A stretch of 64,000 bases of DNA, from positions 1-64,000 of the forward strand of contig PCCY01000035.1 of NCBI GenBank assembly GCA_002731875.1, given 5' to 3'. The translations under genes were made by a program, and so were the position numbers. This stretch comes from Roseobacter sp. GTDB taxonomy: Bacteria > Pseudomonadota > Alphaproteobacteria > Rhodobacterales > Rhodobacteraceae. This document shows, one piece after another, positions 51,893-62,922 of this stretch (positions are counted from its first letter, which is position 1; the number at the start of each line of letters is the position of its first letter). The notes under the pieces are model-generated. The model was given only the letters and a program-made list of their open reading frames with translations. It made no database searches and was not told the DNA's origin.

Positions 51893-52250
51893 GACGGGGG
51901 TCTCTCGAAGGGATAGGTAAGTTTACGCCAAGCATAGGCAGGTTTCGTGCCATCGGTAAGGCAAATTTATCATAAGCTGAACATTAAAAGGACGCTGATT
52001 TCGGTGTTCGACTTTTCCGAGAACTTCGCAACCCACCTGCCCGTGGGGTTCATCAAAAAATCTCCAGGAACAGTTGCCCGAAAAGGACAATACGGCGACG
52101 CCCAGTGTGATCAATTGCGCAATCTGCGCCAGATGGGGCGCATGATCGGTAAACGTCGCCGGATATCAGGGTTTGTCACCGGACGGCTAATTTCAAAAAA
52201 AGGTTTTTTCGTCTTGTACTACCTAGGTTTGCTTGGCTATACGCGTCAGC
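51893..52250. other. Intergenic region before tRNA-Ser
   Basis: 358 bases between the aminotransferase start and tRNA-Ser(GCU). Should hold the promoters for both. No gene with a recognisable domain is seen; a short open frame from 51947 runs into the tRNA and is not credible. Confidence 0.5.
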
Positions 52251-52340
52251 GGAGATGTGGCCGAGTGGTCGAAGGCGCTCCCCTGCTAAGGGAGTAGGCC
52301 CGGAAGGGTCTCGAGGGTTCGAATCCCTTCGTCTCCGCCA
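52251..52340 (+). tRNA. tRNA-Ser (anticodon GCU)
   Basis: 90 bases with encoded CCA. Acceptor stem GGAGATG/CGTCTCC (one G-T pair), anticodon loop CTGCTAA with anticodon GCT, long variable arm typical of tRNA-Ser, T-arm GAGGGTTCGAATCCCTTC. No island repeat is seen at its 3' end. Confidence 0.95.
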
Positions 52341-52540
52341 CTTTCCCAATCGATCAAAAAAACCGCCACATAAACAAGGCGTAATCGCTTTGATCTCGCC
52401 CTTTTTTTTTCTAAACGTGTCTCGCCCCTTTAGGGTTCTTTGAACGCTTTGAGAGCGGGGGCACGGGTATCGAGAGCCGCAGACGCTGTGCCGGCACGCT
52501 GGGACGGGCGGTAATGGGGTCGTCGAAGGCTAGGAAATAT

Positions 52541-53413
52541 CTAATTTTCAGCCCGTTCCAGGAACCACGTCACCACAGCATCGATCGCGGCATTCTGCTT
52601 GGATTGTCGCTTGGCAAGCAGATAAAAATCCTGCTCGCCCGAGAGGGTAAGTGGTGTGATCTGGAGCAATCGCTTGGCTTCAAGCTCTGTCGCCACCAGA
52701 AAACGGCTAACCAAAGCAACACCTTGACCAAAGATCGCGGCATCCACGGCCAAGGATGTCTGACTAAGGCGCAGTCCGCGACCTCCCCTATCCTCGACTT
52801 GTAACAATCCCAGAAATTCCGGCCACAGATAATGCGCGTCGTGAACCTTGGGCATCGATGCGATGGCGTGTGACGTGGCAGGCAAAGCATACTTTTCAAC
52901 AAGGCTTGGTGCCGCCACGGCGATAATTTCCTGACGAAACAGAAGATGAGCATTGAGGGAAGCACCGAAGGGTGGTTTTCCCTGCCTTACAGCAAGGTCA
53001 ATCCCGTCGCTGTGAAAGCTCGAAACCTTTTCTGTTGCCATAATGCGCAGATCGATATCGGGGTGTTTGGCCGATAGGTCCGGCAAGCTAGGGATCAACC
53101 ATTTGGCGGCGAATGTTGGCGTGACACTGACAAGCACTTTGCCAGGTTCCGGTCTCAGTTGATCGGTTGCCCTACGGAGCGCGTCGAACGCGGCACCGAT
53201 GGTTACGTGATAGCTCCGCCCTGCTGAAGTGAAAGCCAACCCTTTGGGCAGCCTTTCGAATAGTGGCACACCCAAATACGTCTCAAGCTGACGCACCTGT
53301 TGGGCGACCGCACCTTGAGTGACGCCCAGTTCATCCGCAGCGGCACGAAAATTCAGAAGCCTACCAGCCACGTCAAAAGCGCGTAGCCCGTTGAGAGGAG
53401 GAAGTTGGGACAT
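52541..53413 (-). CDS. LysR-family transcriptional regulator (GcvA-like)
   Basis: 290 residues. Winged helix at the N-terminus (NGLRAFDVAGRLLNFRAAAD, LGVTQGAVAQQVRQLE) and a LysR co-inducer domain. The GcvA-like sequence style (PPLNGLRAF) is common for regulators of neighbouring enzymes. Divergent from the SDR gene, with a 98-base intergenic region holding a probable operator, so it likely controls that operon. Confidence 0.92.
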   Translation of the reverse strand: MSQLPPLNGLRAFDVAGRLLNFRAAADELGVTQGAVAQQVRQLETYLGVPLFERLPKGLAFTSAGRSYHVTIGAAFDALRRATDQLRPEPGKVLVSVTPTFAAKWLIPSLPDLSAKHPDIDLRIMATEKVSSFHSDGIDLAVRQGKPPFGASLNAHLLFRQEIIAVAAPSLVEKYALPATSHAIASMPKVHDAHYLWPEFLGLLQVEDRGGRGLRLSQTSLAVDAAIFGQGVALVSRFLVATELEAKRLLQITPLTLSGEQDFYLLAKRQSKQNAAIDAVVTWFLERAEN

Positions 53414-53471
53414 ATGACAATAGTATTCCTACAGGCACGACACATCAATTCTTAGGGGGAACATCACCCCA

Positions 53472-53488
53472 CGTATAGTATTTATACG
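53472..53488. promoter_or_regulatory. Probable LysR operator
   Basis: Dyad CGTATA-GTATT-TATACG between the divergent LysR and SDR genes, with the short-arm, T-N11-A like form usual for LysR-type binding sites. Position 24 bases before the SDR start suggests repression or autoregulation. Confidence 0.4.
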
Positions 53489-53511
53489 CCAACACACAAA
53501 CGGAGAGAACA

Positions 53512-54216
53512 ATGTCAGTAGAAAAAGTAGCGCTCATCACCGCAGGCGGGAGTGGCATGGGGGCAGACGCCGCCCGTCGATTAGCCGCAGACGGATTTAA
53601 GGTTGGTATCCTCTCATCGTCGGGGAAAGGCGAGGCGCTTGGCGTCGAGCTGGGGGGCTTTGGCGTCACGGGTTCCAATACCAGCCCCAAAGACATTTCC
53701 GCATTGGTGCAAGGTGCCATGGAACGTTGGGGCCGGGTGGACGCGCTGATCAATTCCGCTGGCCATGGCCCCAAAGGGCCGGTGCTGGAGATTTCGGACG
53801 ATGATTGGCACATGGGGATGGAAGTCTATTTGATGAACGTTATCCGCCCGACACGGTTGGTCACCCCCGCGATGCAGGCGCAGAACGGCGGTACTATCAT
53901 CAACATTTCGACATTTGCGGCGTTCGAGCCTGACCCGCTCTTCCCGACTTCGGGCGTATTCCGGGCGGGCCTTGCAGCTTTCACCAAGCTTTATTCCGAC
54001 AAATATGCCGCTGACAACATTCGCATGAACAATGTGCTGCCCGGTTTCATCGACAGCCTTCCGGAAACCGAAGATCGCAAGGCGCGCATTCCGATGCAGC
54101 GCTATGGGCAGACCCAAGAGGTCTCATCGGTGATTTCGTTTCTCGCCTCTGAAGGGGGCGGCTACATCACTGGGCAAAACCTGCGTATCGACGGGGGTCT
54201 GACCCGTGCCGTCTGA
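53512..54216 (+). CDS. SDR-family protein with non-canonical active site
   Basis: 234 residues. The Rossmann fold is clear: TAGGSGMGADAARRLA for the dinucleotide, NSAGHGP for the NNAG-like motif, and Ser133 (NISTFAAF) in the catalytic Ser position. The catalytic Tyr-x-x-x-Lys is absent: its position reads Ser147-Gly-Val-Phe-Arg151 (PTSGVFRAGLAAF). Either the enzyme uses another mechanism or it is a binding protein. The C-terminal motif NNVLPGFIDSLPETED is conserved in a distinct SDR subgroup. AGAGA precedes the ATG. The next gene overlaps it by 11 bases. Confidence 0.85.
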   Translation: MSVEKVALITAGGSGMGADAARRLAADGFKVGILSSSGKGEALGVELGGFGVTGSNTSPKDISALVQGAMERWGRVDALINSAGHGPKGPVLEISDDDWHMGMEVYLMNVIRPTRLVTPAMQAQNGGTIINISTFAAFEPDPLFPTSGVFRAGLAAFTKLYSDKYAADNIRMNNVLPGFIDSLPETEDRKARIPMQRYGQTQEVSSVISFLASEGGGYITGQNLRIDGGLTRAV

Positions 54217-54466
54217 TATCACCATTGGACGCCCACGATTGGACCGCTTGGTTTTCGGGGTTAAATGGGGCGCTTCGATCATCCAGATCATGGGCTACAC
54301 CGCTACGGGCTTCGGATGGACGCCATGGAACCTCTATCTGTTTTTGATCGGCGTATTGGGGTGGTTTGCTGTTGGTGCCTTGTGGAATGACAAGGCGTTG
54401 ATGCTGGTCCACCTTGTCGCACTCGGCGCGATGATCGCGGGAATGACCAGCGCACCACCGTCATAG
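54206..54466 (+). CDS. Small membrane protein coupled to the SDR gene
   Basis: 86 residues starting with a GTG inside the end of the SDR gene. Three hydrophobic segments (about 15-32, 41-60 and 64-82). No family name known to me; small proteins of this size and composition are found beside this SDR type in Rhodobacterales. Function unknown. Confidence 0.7.
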   Translation: MPSDITIGRPRLDRLVFGVKWGASIIQIMGYTATGFGWTPWNLYLFLIGVLGWFAVGALWNDKALMLVHLVALGAMIAGMTSAPPS

Positions 54467-54616
54467 GGCGAACATCAAGACAGGGCGCAGCACCGCGTCG
54501 ATCAGGCCCCATTTACGCAAGACAGCAATGTCCGACACAAGCCGCAGGTGCGGCGAAGATTGCTAGGCTTCGGTTTGAAACAGGTCTATTGATAGGAAAA
54601 CGAACGAGGTTAAATC

Positions 54617-54904
54617 ATGCAGCGCAGCACCATTTCGGTAATTTTGACTTTCATGCTCGCGTCAGGTTGCAGCAACATTGCCGCCGACCGCACTTTGGTC
54701 GTAGGTACCGGCCCAGACGAATTGCTGAAGCTGCGCGCAGGTCCGGGGCTTGGATTTAGCGTTATCTTGGGCCTGCCGGACGGAACCGCGCTGAATCGCC
54801 GGGACTGTGTCACAGAAATAGGTCAGTTGTGGTGCCGTGTCTCGCTTACCGCCGCACCTCAAATCACGGGCTATGTGTCGGCCGATTATCTTTCGTCACG
54901 TTAA
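54617..54904 (+). CDS. SH3-domain lipoprotein
   Basis: 95 residues. A lipoprotein signal (MQRSTISVILTFMLASGC) ends at Cys18. The mature part is a bacterial SH3 domain (LLKLRAGPGLGFSVILGLPD, then GQLWCRVSL, GYVSADYLSS). Such domains bind peptidoglycan. An internal disulphide between RDC and LWC is possible. Single gene. Confidence 0.85.
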   Translation: MQRSTISVILTFMLASGCSNIAADRTLVVGTGPDELLKLRAGPGLGFSVILGLPDGTALNRRDCVTEIGQLWCRVSLTAAPQITGYVSADYLSSR

Positions 54905-55279
54905 CCTGGACCTATGGATGCCGCGCTGTGTTTACCCACATCGGTCGGGGCAAATAATGTTGGTCACTGCAAGGCGAACGGCGCAGTTCGACCTCAGCGG
55001 TAGGTACCAGCCGTCCCAAGACCTGCCGGCTGTGGGGCAGCGGTGGGTTGAAATGACGGGCCGCGCCTGACTTCAGCCCTATACACAAAAGACCGCATTG
55101 ACGCTTGTGTCGAACGCCGCGGCATTTGTACCGGGGGCACGCAACCCCATGCACACGGAAAAATCCGGGCGCACCCACGCGAGAGGTGCACGGCTCTTTG
55201 CCTTATTTAAACCGGCGACCTTCGGGCACCTTTTATGCATGTAGGGTCACAACGGTGCCGTTACGGTAAATGTCTGGCG
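54905..55279. other. Gene-free region
   Basis: 375 bases after the SH3 lipoprotein and before the end of the minus-strand glycerol cluster. I see no convincing coding frame, RNA gene or terminator; it should contain transcript ends of both units. Confidence 0.45.
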
Positions 55280-56425
55280 TCACTGGGCGTCAGACAAAAT
55301 CTCGATCAGTTCGGCTTGGGATAAGGCGAACGGGTTTGCCTTCATCGACGAAGCCGTTCCAGCGGCCTTGGCGATCTGGGCATGCAAAGCCTCCCCCACC
55401 CCGAGCGCGCCGAGGCTGCGCAGACCCATTTGCCGCGACCAGGCGTCAAGCGCCTTCAGGCCAGAACCGGGTGCACTGGTTGTTGCGAATTGATGATCGA
55501 GTTCGGTCAATATGAAATCCAGGCGACGATAAGTTTCGGAACCGGGCCTGGCCTTGCGCAGGTGGGATGCCAGTACGGCAGGCAGCAAGGCACCGCATAT
55601 CTCGCCGTGCGGTGCCCCGGTCAAACCGCCGATCACCCCGGCAAAGCCATGCACCGCGCCTAGTCCCGCATTGGCCAGGGCCAAGCCCCCGCAAGTGCTT
55701 ACCCACGCCATATCGTCCCACGCTTTGGGGGTCCCGTTTTCGACCACGTCGCGCAGGGCCGACAGGCCCACAGGAATTGCAGCGCGGCACAGGGCATCGG
55801 TCATCGGATTGGATTTCGACGATACGTATGGTTCAATGACCTGGGTAATCGCATCCAGCGCCGCCGCGAGGATCACCCGACGCGGGGCACCCTCCATCAG
55901 CGCGGCATCGACGATGGCGATATCGGGGATCATACGCGGGTCGCGCAGGCTGACCTTGACGTTATGGGTCGGCACGGCAATCACGGCGTTCTTGGTGACC
56001 TCCGCACCGGTTCCAGCCGTCGTTGGTACGGCAATCATCGGTATGGGCGCGCACGGTAGCGGCTGGCCCCCGCCCACCCCCTCAAGGTAGTCAAGCGGCG
56101 TGCCATCGCAGGGAATCAAGGCGGCGAGCGCCTTGGCAAAGTCGATGACCGATCCGCCACCCAGACCGACGACCACATCAAACGATTGCTGTTTCAGACA
56201 CGCCAATGCACCTTCAATCGCAGGCAAGCTTGGTTCTTCCGGGCAGCCCTGGGTTTGCACGTCCAATCCAGTATCAATACAGCTTTCGATCAACCAAGCG
56301 GCACGGGCTGGGTTCGACCCATGGACGATAAGCACACGATGGCCAAAACCTGCGGCCAACGCCGCGGCCTGCGCAGCTTGCCCGCGCCCGAAATACAGTG
56401 CCTGGGGGCTAAAGAACGAAAACAT
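55280..56425 (-). CDS. Iron-type alcohol dehydrogenase
   Basis: 381 residues from the ATG at 56425 (MFSFFSPQALYFGRGQAAQA), 4 bases after the fbp stop. NAD-binding GGGSVIDFAKALA and TTAGTGAEVTKNAV, metal region DAITQVIEPYVS and VHGFAGVIGGLTGAPHGEIC. Of the usual metal ligands the two later His are present, but the first His is Gln (DAITQ in place of DALTH). This substitution recurs in a subgroup of the family. Last gene of the glycerol cluster. Likely substrate a short-chain alcohol, aldehyde or glycerol, not resolved. Confidence 0.88.
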   Translation of the reverse strand: MFSFFSPQALYFGRGQAAQAAALAAGFGHRVLIVHGSNPARAAWLIESCIDTGLDVQTQGCPEEPSLPAIEGALACLKQQSFDVVVGLGGGSVIDFAKALAALIPCDGTPLDYLEGVGGGQPLPCAPIPMIAVPTTAGTGAEVTKNAVIAVPTHNVKVSLRDPRMIPDIAIVDAALMEGAPRRVILAAALDAITQVIEPYVSSKSNPMTDALCRAAIPVGLSALRDVVENGTPKAWDDMAWVSTCGGLALANAGLGAVHGFAGVIGGLTGAPHGEICGALLPAVLASHLRKARPGSETYRRLDFILTELDHQFATTSAPGSGLKALDAWSRQMGLRSLGALGVGEALHAQIAKAAGTASSMKANPFALSQAELIEILSDAQ

Positions 56426-56429
56426 CGGC

Positions 56430-57413
56430 TTAGCTGTCAGTGGCGTCTTTGTGGTAGCTGTCAAGCACGGCAACCTCGTCGCGCGAGCCAAGGATCACCG
56501 GGACGCGCTGGTGCGGTGCCGTGGGGGCGACGTCCATGATCGCGCCCTGCCCTGTCGACGCAGCACCGCCTGCCGCTTCGATCACCATCGCCATCGGGTT
56601 CGCCTCGTACATCAGACGCAGCTTGCCGCCGGTTTTCTGGTTGTTGCTGTCAGCGGGGTACAGAAAGACGCCGCCACGCGTAAGGATACGGTGCACATCC
56701 GCGACCATGGACGCGGTCCAGCGCATGTTGAACGACCGGCCACGGGGCCCTTCCTTGCCCGCGACGGCCTCGTCCACATAGCGGCTGACGGGCGCATACC
56801 AATAGCGTGCGCGCGAGGTGTTGATCGCATATTCCGAGGTCTCGGCCGGCACGGTCATCTTGGGGTGCGTCAAGCTGAATTCGCCAGTGTCCGGATCGCT
56901 GCTGAAGCCCGCCACCTCGTCGCCCTTGGTCACCACAAACATGGTCGAGGGGCCGTAAATCGCATAGCCCGCGCAAATCTGGTTGCGCCCGTTGTGCAGC
57001 ACGTTGCGGTCGCCATCGGCCTGCACCTGCATGACCGAAAAGATCGACCCCACCGACAGGTTCACATCAAGGTTTGACGACCCGTCCAGCGGATCGAAAT
57101 ACAGCAGGTAGTCGCCCTTTTGCGGCTCTTTCAGCCAAGTGACCTCTTCCACCTCTTCCGACACAAGTGCTGCCAGCCGCGGGCTGTTGGCACACTCACG
57201 CTCGAACACGTCATTGGCCATGATATCGAGCGTCTTTTGCGCCTCGCCCTGCACGTTGATCTCTCCGGCAGCACCGAGGTTGCCCTCGAAGGCACCACGA
57301 CGCACGAGACCGGCGATCAGTCGCGACGCCGAGGCGATGTCTTCTAGCAGAAACACCAGATCGGGGTCAAAGCTGTTTTGGGTCAGATACCGGCGAAGTG
57401 TGGGAGCGGTCAT
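56430..57413 (-). CDS. fbp: Class I fructose-1,6-bisphosphatase
   Basis: 327 residues. Metal and substrate motifs: SEEVEE, LYFDPLDGSSNLDVN, and the C-terminal GGKLRLMYEANPMAMVIEAAG. It removes the 1-phosphate from fructose-1,6-bisphosphate in gluconeogenesis. Following glycerol kinase by 10 bases, it links glycerol catabolism to sugar synthesis. Length and motifs are those of class I, not the GlpX class II enzyme. Confidence 0.95.
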   Translation of the reverse strand: MTAPTLRRYLTQNSFDPDLVFLLEDIASASRLIAGLVRRGAFEGNLGAAGEINVQGEAQKTLDIMANDVFERECANSPRLAALVSEEVEEVTWLKEPQKGDYLLYFDPLDGSSNLDVNLSVGSIFSVMQVQADGDRNVLHNGRNQICAGYAIYGPSTMFVVTKGDEVAGFSSDPDTGEFSLTHPKMTVPAETSEYAINTSRARYWYAPVSRYVDEAVAGKEGPRGRSFNMRWTASMVADVHRILTRGGVFLYPADSNNQKTGGKLRLMYEANPMAMVIEAAGGAASTGQGAIMDVAPTAPHQRVPVILGSRDEVAVLDSYHKDATDS

Positions 57414-57423
57414 AAAGGTGTCC

Positions 57424-58911
<1,488 letters not shown>

Positions 58912-59028
58912 GCGCGGCCCCCGTAAAATAGTAAGCGTCAACTGCGGCCCAGCATATCAAGGGACAGCAGGCCCGACCAGATGGCCCGGTCATCAGTGAA
59001 GGGTGAAAAAGATGGTGAAAGATGAAAT

Positions 59029-59056
59029 GTCCGGGGCCAGATATCCGGCCCCGGAC
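59029..59056 (-). terminator. Hairpin between glpV and glpK
   Basis: 10-bp perfect stem GTCCGGGGCC/GGCCCCGGAC with an 8-base loop, followed on the minus strand by ATTTCATCTTTC. Lies 8 bases past the glpV stop. It can stabilise or end the transport transcript while part reads on to glpK. Confidence 0.65.
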
Positions 59057-59063
59057 GATTGGC

Positions 59064-60785
59064 TTACTGCCAGGATTTGATCAGCTCGTCATAAGCGATC
59101 GTCTTTGGCTCTTCGTCCTCGTTTTCCAACTTTGGCTTCGGCGAACCGGGCTGCTCCAGCCAATAGGATGGATCACGCTCTTCGTTCATCTTGGGGCCGA
59201 TGTCGCCCTGAACGCCTGCGCGCTCAAGCCGGATCATGACCTTTTCCTGATCGGCGCAAAGTGCGTCCAACGCTTCCTGAGGGGTCTTTGCACCGGACAT
59301 TGCGTCGCCGATGTTCTGCCACCACAGCTGCGCCAGCTTTGGATAGTCAGGCACGTTGGTGCCGGTTGGCGACCACTGAACCCGTGCTGGTGAGCGGTAG
59401 AATTCGACCAGACCACCCAGTTTCGGCGCACGCTCTGTAAAGCTTTCATGCTGGATCGTCGATTCACGAATGAAGGTCAGGCCAACGTGGCTTTTCTTGA
59501 CGTCCACAGTTTTGGAGGTGACGAACTGAGCATAGAGCCAGGCCGCCTGTGCACGATCAACCGGCGTGGATTTCATCAGCGTCCACGATCCGGCATCCTG
59601 ATACCCGATCTTGGTGCCTTCGGTCCAATATGCACCGTGTGGCGAAGGTGCCATGCGCCACTTTGGCGTGCCATCTTCGTTCATCACAGGCAAACCCGGC
59701 TCTACCGACGCGGCGGTGAACGCGGTGTACCAGAACATCTGCTGGGCCACGTTGCCCTGCGCCGGAATTGGGCCCGCCTCAGAGAAGGTCATACCCGCAG
59801 CCGCCGGAGGCGAGTACTTTTGCAGCCATTCGATCGCCTTGGTCACGGCATAGACTGCTGCCGGCCCGTTTGTGGCACCGCCACGCGCAACGCAAGAGCC
59901 CACAGGCTGCGAGTTTTCGTTGACGCGGATGCCCCATTCATCGACGGGCAGTCCGTTTGGTTCGCCTACATCACCGGCACCGGCCATCGACAGCCACGCA
60001 TCGGTGTAGCGCCAGCCAAGCGACGGGTCTTTCTTGCCGTAGTCCATGTTGCCAAAGACTTCGCCTTCGACGCCAAGACGCGACAGGTCGCGACCGGTGA
60101 AGAATTCGGCGATGTCCTCGTATGCCGACCAGTTGACCGGTACACCCAGATCGTAGCCATATTTCTCTTTGAAGTCAGCCTTGTTCTGTTCGTCGTTGAA
60201 CCAATCGTAGCGGAACCAGTACAGGTTCGCGAACTGCTGGTCGGGCAGTTGGTAGACCTTGCCATCGGGACCGGTGGTGAAGGACAGGCCGATGAAGTCT
60301 TCAAGGTCGAGACCGGGGTTGGTCACGGCTTTGCCATCGCCCTCCATCCAGTCGGTCAGATTGCGGGCTTGCTGATAGCGCCAGTGCGTCCCGATCAGGT
60401 CGGAATCGTTGATATAGGCGTCATAGATGTTCTCGCCCGACTGCATTTGTGTCTGCAACTTTTCAACAACGTCACCTTCGCCGATCAGGTCATGAGTGAC
60501 CTTGATGCCGGTGATCGCTTCGAAAGCCGGAGCCAGAACGGTAGATTCGTAGGTGTGCGTGCCGATTGTCTCGGACACGACGTTGATCGACATGCCTTCA
60601 AACGGTTTTGCAGCGTCGATAAAGAACTGCAGTTCGGCTTCCTGGTCTTCCCGCGACAGCGCGGACAGATCGCCGATTTCCTTATCAAGGAAAGCCTTTG
60701 CGGCCTCCATGTCGGCGAACGCAGGTGCGGCAAACATGCAAGCCGCAAGCCCGATCGCAGTCGTTCCCTTTAAGCGCAAGTTCAT
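59064..60785 (-). CDS. glpV: Glycerol ABC transporter substrate-binding protein
   Basis: 573 residues from the ATG at 60785 (MNLRLKGTTAIGLAACMFAA, signal cut near AFADM), with GGGAGGAAC upstream. Its large size and features (IGTHTYESTVLAPAFEAITG, GEGDVVEKLQTQMQSGEN) match GlpV of the glpSTPQUV system described in Rhizobium leguminosarum. It captures glycerol in the periplasm. Operon order T, P, Q, U, V is conserved here. Confidence 0.92.
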   Translation of the reverse strand: MNLRLKGTTAIGLAACMFAAPAFADMEAAKAFLDKEIGDLSALSREDQEAELQFFIDAAKPFEGMSINVVSETIGTHTYESTVLAPAFEAITGIKVTHDLIGEGDVVEKLQTQMQSGENIYDAYINDSDLIGTHWRYQQARNLTDWMEGDGKAVTNPGLDLEDFIGLSFTTGPDGKVYQLPDQQFANLYWFRYDWFNDEQNKADFKEKYGYDLGVPVNWSAYEDIAEFFTGRDLSRLGVEGEVFGNMDYGKKDPSLGWRYTDAWLSMAGAGDVGEPNGLPVDEWGIRVNENSQPVGSCVARGGATNGPAAVYAVTKAIEWLQKYSPPAAAGMTFSEAGPIPAQGNVAQQMFWYTAFTAASVEPGLPVMNEDGTPKWRMAPSPHGAYWTEGTKIGYQDAGSWTLMKSTPVDRAQAAWLYAQFVTSKTVDVKKSHVGLTFIRESTIQHESFTERAPKLGGLVEFYRSPARVQWSPTGTNVPDYPKLAQLWWQNIGDAMSGAKTPQEALDALCADQEKVMIRLERAGVQGDIGPKMNEERDPSYWLEQPGSPKPKLENEDEEPKTIAYDELIKSWQ

Positions 60786-60856
60786 GATGTTCCTCCCTAG
60801 AATTGAACATTTGAGAGGTCCGGTTCTTGCAGGCCGGCCCCCCTTATTTTCCTTTC

Positions 60857-61129
60857 CTAGACCCAGCGGAAAACCGCGATGGCATAGAAAAGGCAGACAA
60901 CCAATGCCCCCCATTGGGGCGCATTTAGCAGCCCGAGCCAAGCCAGATTGATAAAGGCCGAGCCCAGAAGCGTGATGAACAACCGGTCACCGCGCGTCGT
61001 TTCCATCCCCAGTATACCGGCGCGCGGCACTTCGGGGAATTTGATTGCAAGGATCGTAAAGGTGATCAGCGTCACCGCGATGATCCCAAAGAAAGCGGCG
61101 GTGGGCCAAGTCCAAGCCATCCAGTCCAT
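60857..61129 (-). CDS. glpU: Glycerol transporter small membrane subunit (DUF2160)
   Basis: 90 residues with three hydrophobic segments (AAFFGIIAVTLITFTILAIK, GDRLFITLLGSAFINLAW, GALVVCLFYAIAVFRW). It lies between the permease gene and glpV, as glpU does in the rhizobial glpSTPQUV operon. Role in transport not defined. Confidence 0.88.
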   Translation of the reverse strand: MDWMAWTWPTAAFFGIIAVTLITFTILAIKFPEVPRAGILGMETTRGDRLFITLLGSAFINLAWLGLLNAPQWGALVVCLFYAIAVFRWV

Positions 61130-61153
61130 AATGTTTCCTCCGGTCTTTCTTTG

Positions 61154-61993
61154 TTAAACGCGGCCCAAGGCAAAGCCTTTGGCGATGTAGTTGCGCACGA
61201 AATAGATCACCAACGCCCCAGGCACGATTGTGAGCACCCCTGCCGCGGCCAGCACACCCCAGTCGATCCCGGCGGCACCGACGGTGCGGGTCATGGTGGC
61301 GGCAATCGGCTTGGCGTTCACACTGGTCAACGTACGGCTCAGCAGAAGTTCGACCCAGCTGAACATGAACAGGAAGAATGCGGTCACCCCGATCCCGGAT
61401 GCCACCAGCGGCGTGAAGATACGGATAAAGAACCGGGGAAAGCTGTAGCCGTCGATATAGGCGGTCTCGTCGATCTCTTTCGGGACGCCGCGCATGAACC
61501 CCTCGAGGATCCAGACCGCCAGCGGCACATTGAAAAGTGCATGCGCCAGCGCCACGGCGATATGCGTATCGAACAACCCGACCGAGCTATAGAGCTGGAA
61601 GAATGGCAGCGCAAAAACCGCAGGCGGGGCCATCCGGTTGGTCAGCAGCCAAAAGAACAGGTGCTTGTCACCCATGAAGCTGTAGCGCGAAAAGGCATAG
61701 GCCGCCGGCAGCGCCACAGCGAGCGAGATCACCATGTTCATCACCACATAGGCCATCGAGTTCAGATAGCCCGAATACCACGATGCATCCGTGAGGATCG
61801 TCACGTAGTTGTCGAACGTCAGATCACGCGGCCACAGGGTAAAACTGTTGAGGATCTCTGTGTTGGTCTTGAGGCTCATGTTCAGCAGCCAATAGATCGG
61901 CAGCAGCAAGAACAGCAGATAGAGCGCCATGACAATCGCGTTGCCCTTGACCCCAGGCAGGGCAAACCCACGTTTTTGTGCAAGATCAGACAT
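61154..61993 (-). CDS. glpQ: Glycerol ABC transporter permease
   Basis: 279 residues, six membrane helices, MalG-type permease with the EAA contact loop near EIDETAYIDGYSFPRFFIRI. Overlaps the preceding permease stop by one base (TGATG). Forms the channel with GlpP. Not related to the GlpQ phosphodiesterase that has the same letter name in E. coli. Confidence 0.93.
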   Translation of the reverse strand: MSDLAQKRGFALPGVKGNAIVMALYLLFLLLPIYWLLNMSLKTNTEILNSFTLWPRDLTFDNYVTILTDASWYSGYLNSMAYVVMNMVISLAVALPAAYAFSRYSFMGDKHLFFWLLTNRMAPPAVFALPFFQLYSSVGLFDTHIAVALAHALFNVPLAVWILEGFMRGVPKEIDETAYIDGYSFPRFFIRIFTPLVASGIGVTAFFLFMFSWVELLLSRTLTSVNAKPIAATMTRTVGAAGIDWGVLAAAGVLTIVPGALVIYFVRNYIAKGFALGRV

Positions 61994-62868
61994 CAGTGGC
62001 CATCCCTTTTATCAAGGTTCGTCATCACGGTGTAGAACACATAGGAGATCAGCAGGATCACCAGATAATACATGATCGAGAACGCCGCCGCAGGGCCAAG
62101 GTCAAACTGTCCGAGGGCCATCTTGACCAGATCGATCGACAGGAACGTTGTAGAGTTACCAGGCCCCCCGCCCGTCACGACGAACGGTTCGGTGTAGATC
62201 ATGAAGCTGTCCATAAACCGCAGCAGGATCGCGATCATCAGCACGCCCATCATCTTGGGCAGCTCGATATAGCGGAAGACTTTCCAGCGGCTCGCCTGGT
62301 CGATCTTGGCCGCCTGATAATAGGCATCGGGGATGGATTGCAGGCCGGCGTATGCCAGCAAGGCAACCAGTGACGTCCAGTGCCAGACGTCCATGATGAT
62401 AACAGTTACCCAAGCCGCATAAAAATCCTGGGTGTAGTTATAGTCGATGCCCAGTGCCGCCAACGTATAACCCAAAAGCCCGATATCGACGCGGCCGAAG
62501 ATCTGCCAGATGGTGCCCACCACGTTCCACGGGATCAGCAAAGGCAGCGACATCAGCACAAGACAAAGCGATGCCCAAAACCCCTTTTTCGGCATGTTAA
62601 GCGCGACAAAGATCCCCAGCGGAATTTCGATGGCAAGGATGATTGCCGAAAATGCGACCTGCCGCCCCAAGGCATCCCACATCCGTTCGCTCTCTAGCAT
62701 TTGTTTGAACCACTCGAGCTTGTCATCAAGCGGGTAGAAGTCTCCGGCAAAAGCATCCTGCACCGAATAATTCACCACAGTCATCAGCGGGATAACGGCG
62801 GAAAAAGCCACAAGCAGCAGCACGGGCAGCACAAGAAACCATGCTTTTTGATTGACGGTCTTGTTCAT
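61993..62868 (-). CDS. glpP: Glycerol ABC transporter permease
   Basis: 291 residues, six membrane helices, MalF-type permease with a contact loop IPDAYYQAAKIDQASRWKVF. Preceded by the ATPase gene with a 54-base gap. Partner of GlpQ. Confidence 0.93.
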   Translation of the reverse strand: MNKTVNQKAWFLVLPVLLLVAFSAVIPLMTVVNYSVQDAFAGDFYPLDDKLEWFKQMLESERMWDALGRQVAFSAIILAIEIPLGIFVALNMPKKGFWASLCLVLMSLPLLIPWNVVGTIWQIFGRVDIGLLGYTLAALGIDYNYTQDFYAAWVTVIIMDVWHWTSLVALLAYAGLQSIPDAYYQAAKIDQASRWKVFRYIELPKMMGVLMIAILLRFMDSFMIYTEPFVVTGGGPGNSTTFLSIDLVKMALGQFDLGPAAAFSIMYYLVILLISYVFYTVMTNLDKRDGH

Positions 62869-62922
62869 GACACGGTCCTTTCAGCATGGGTCAGGACGGC
62901 GGAAGAAGTTGCATGCCTCATC

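Noticed and set aside
51947-52297. 116-codon open frame before and into tRNA-Ser(GCU)
   Set aside because: It runs into the tRNA gene, lacks a ribosome-binding site and has no recognised domain.
59448-60773. 441-codon open frame on the plus strand
   Set aside because: Antisense shadow of glpV, which has a signal peptide and conserved family motifs.
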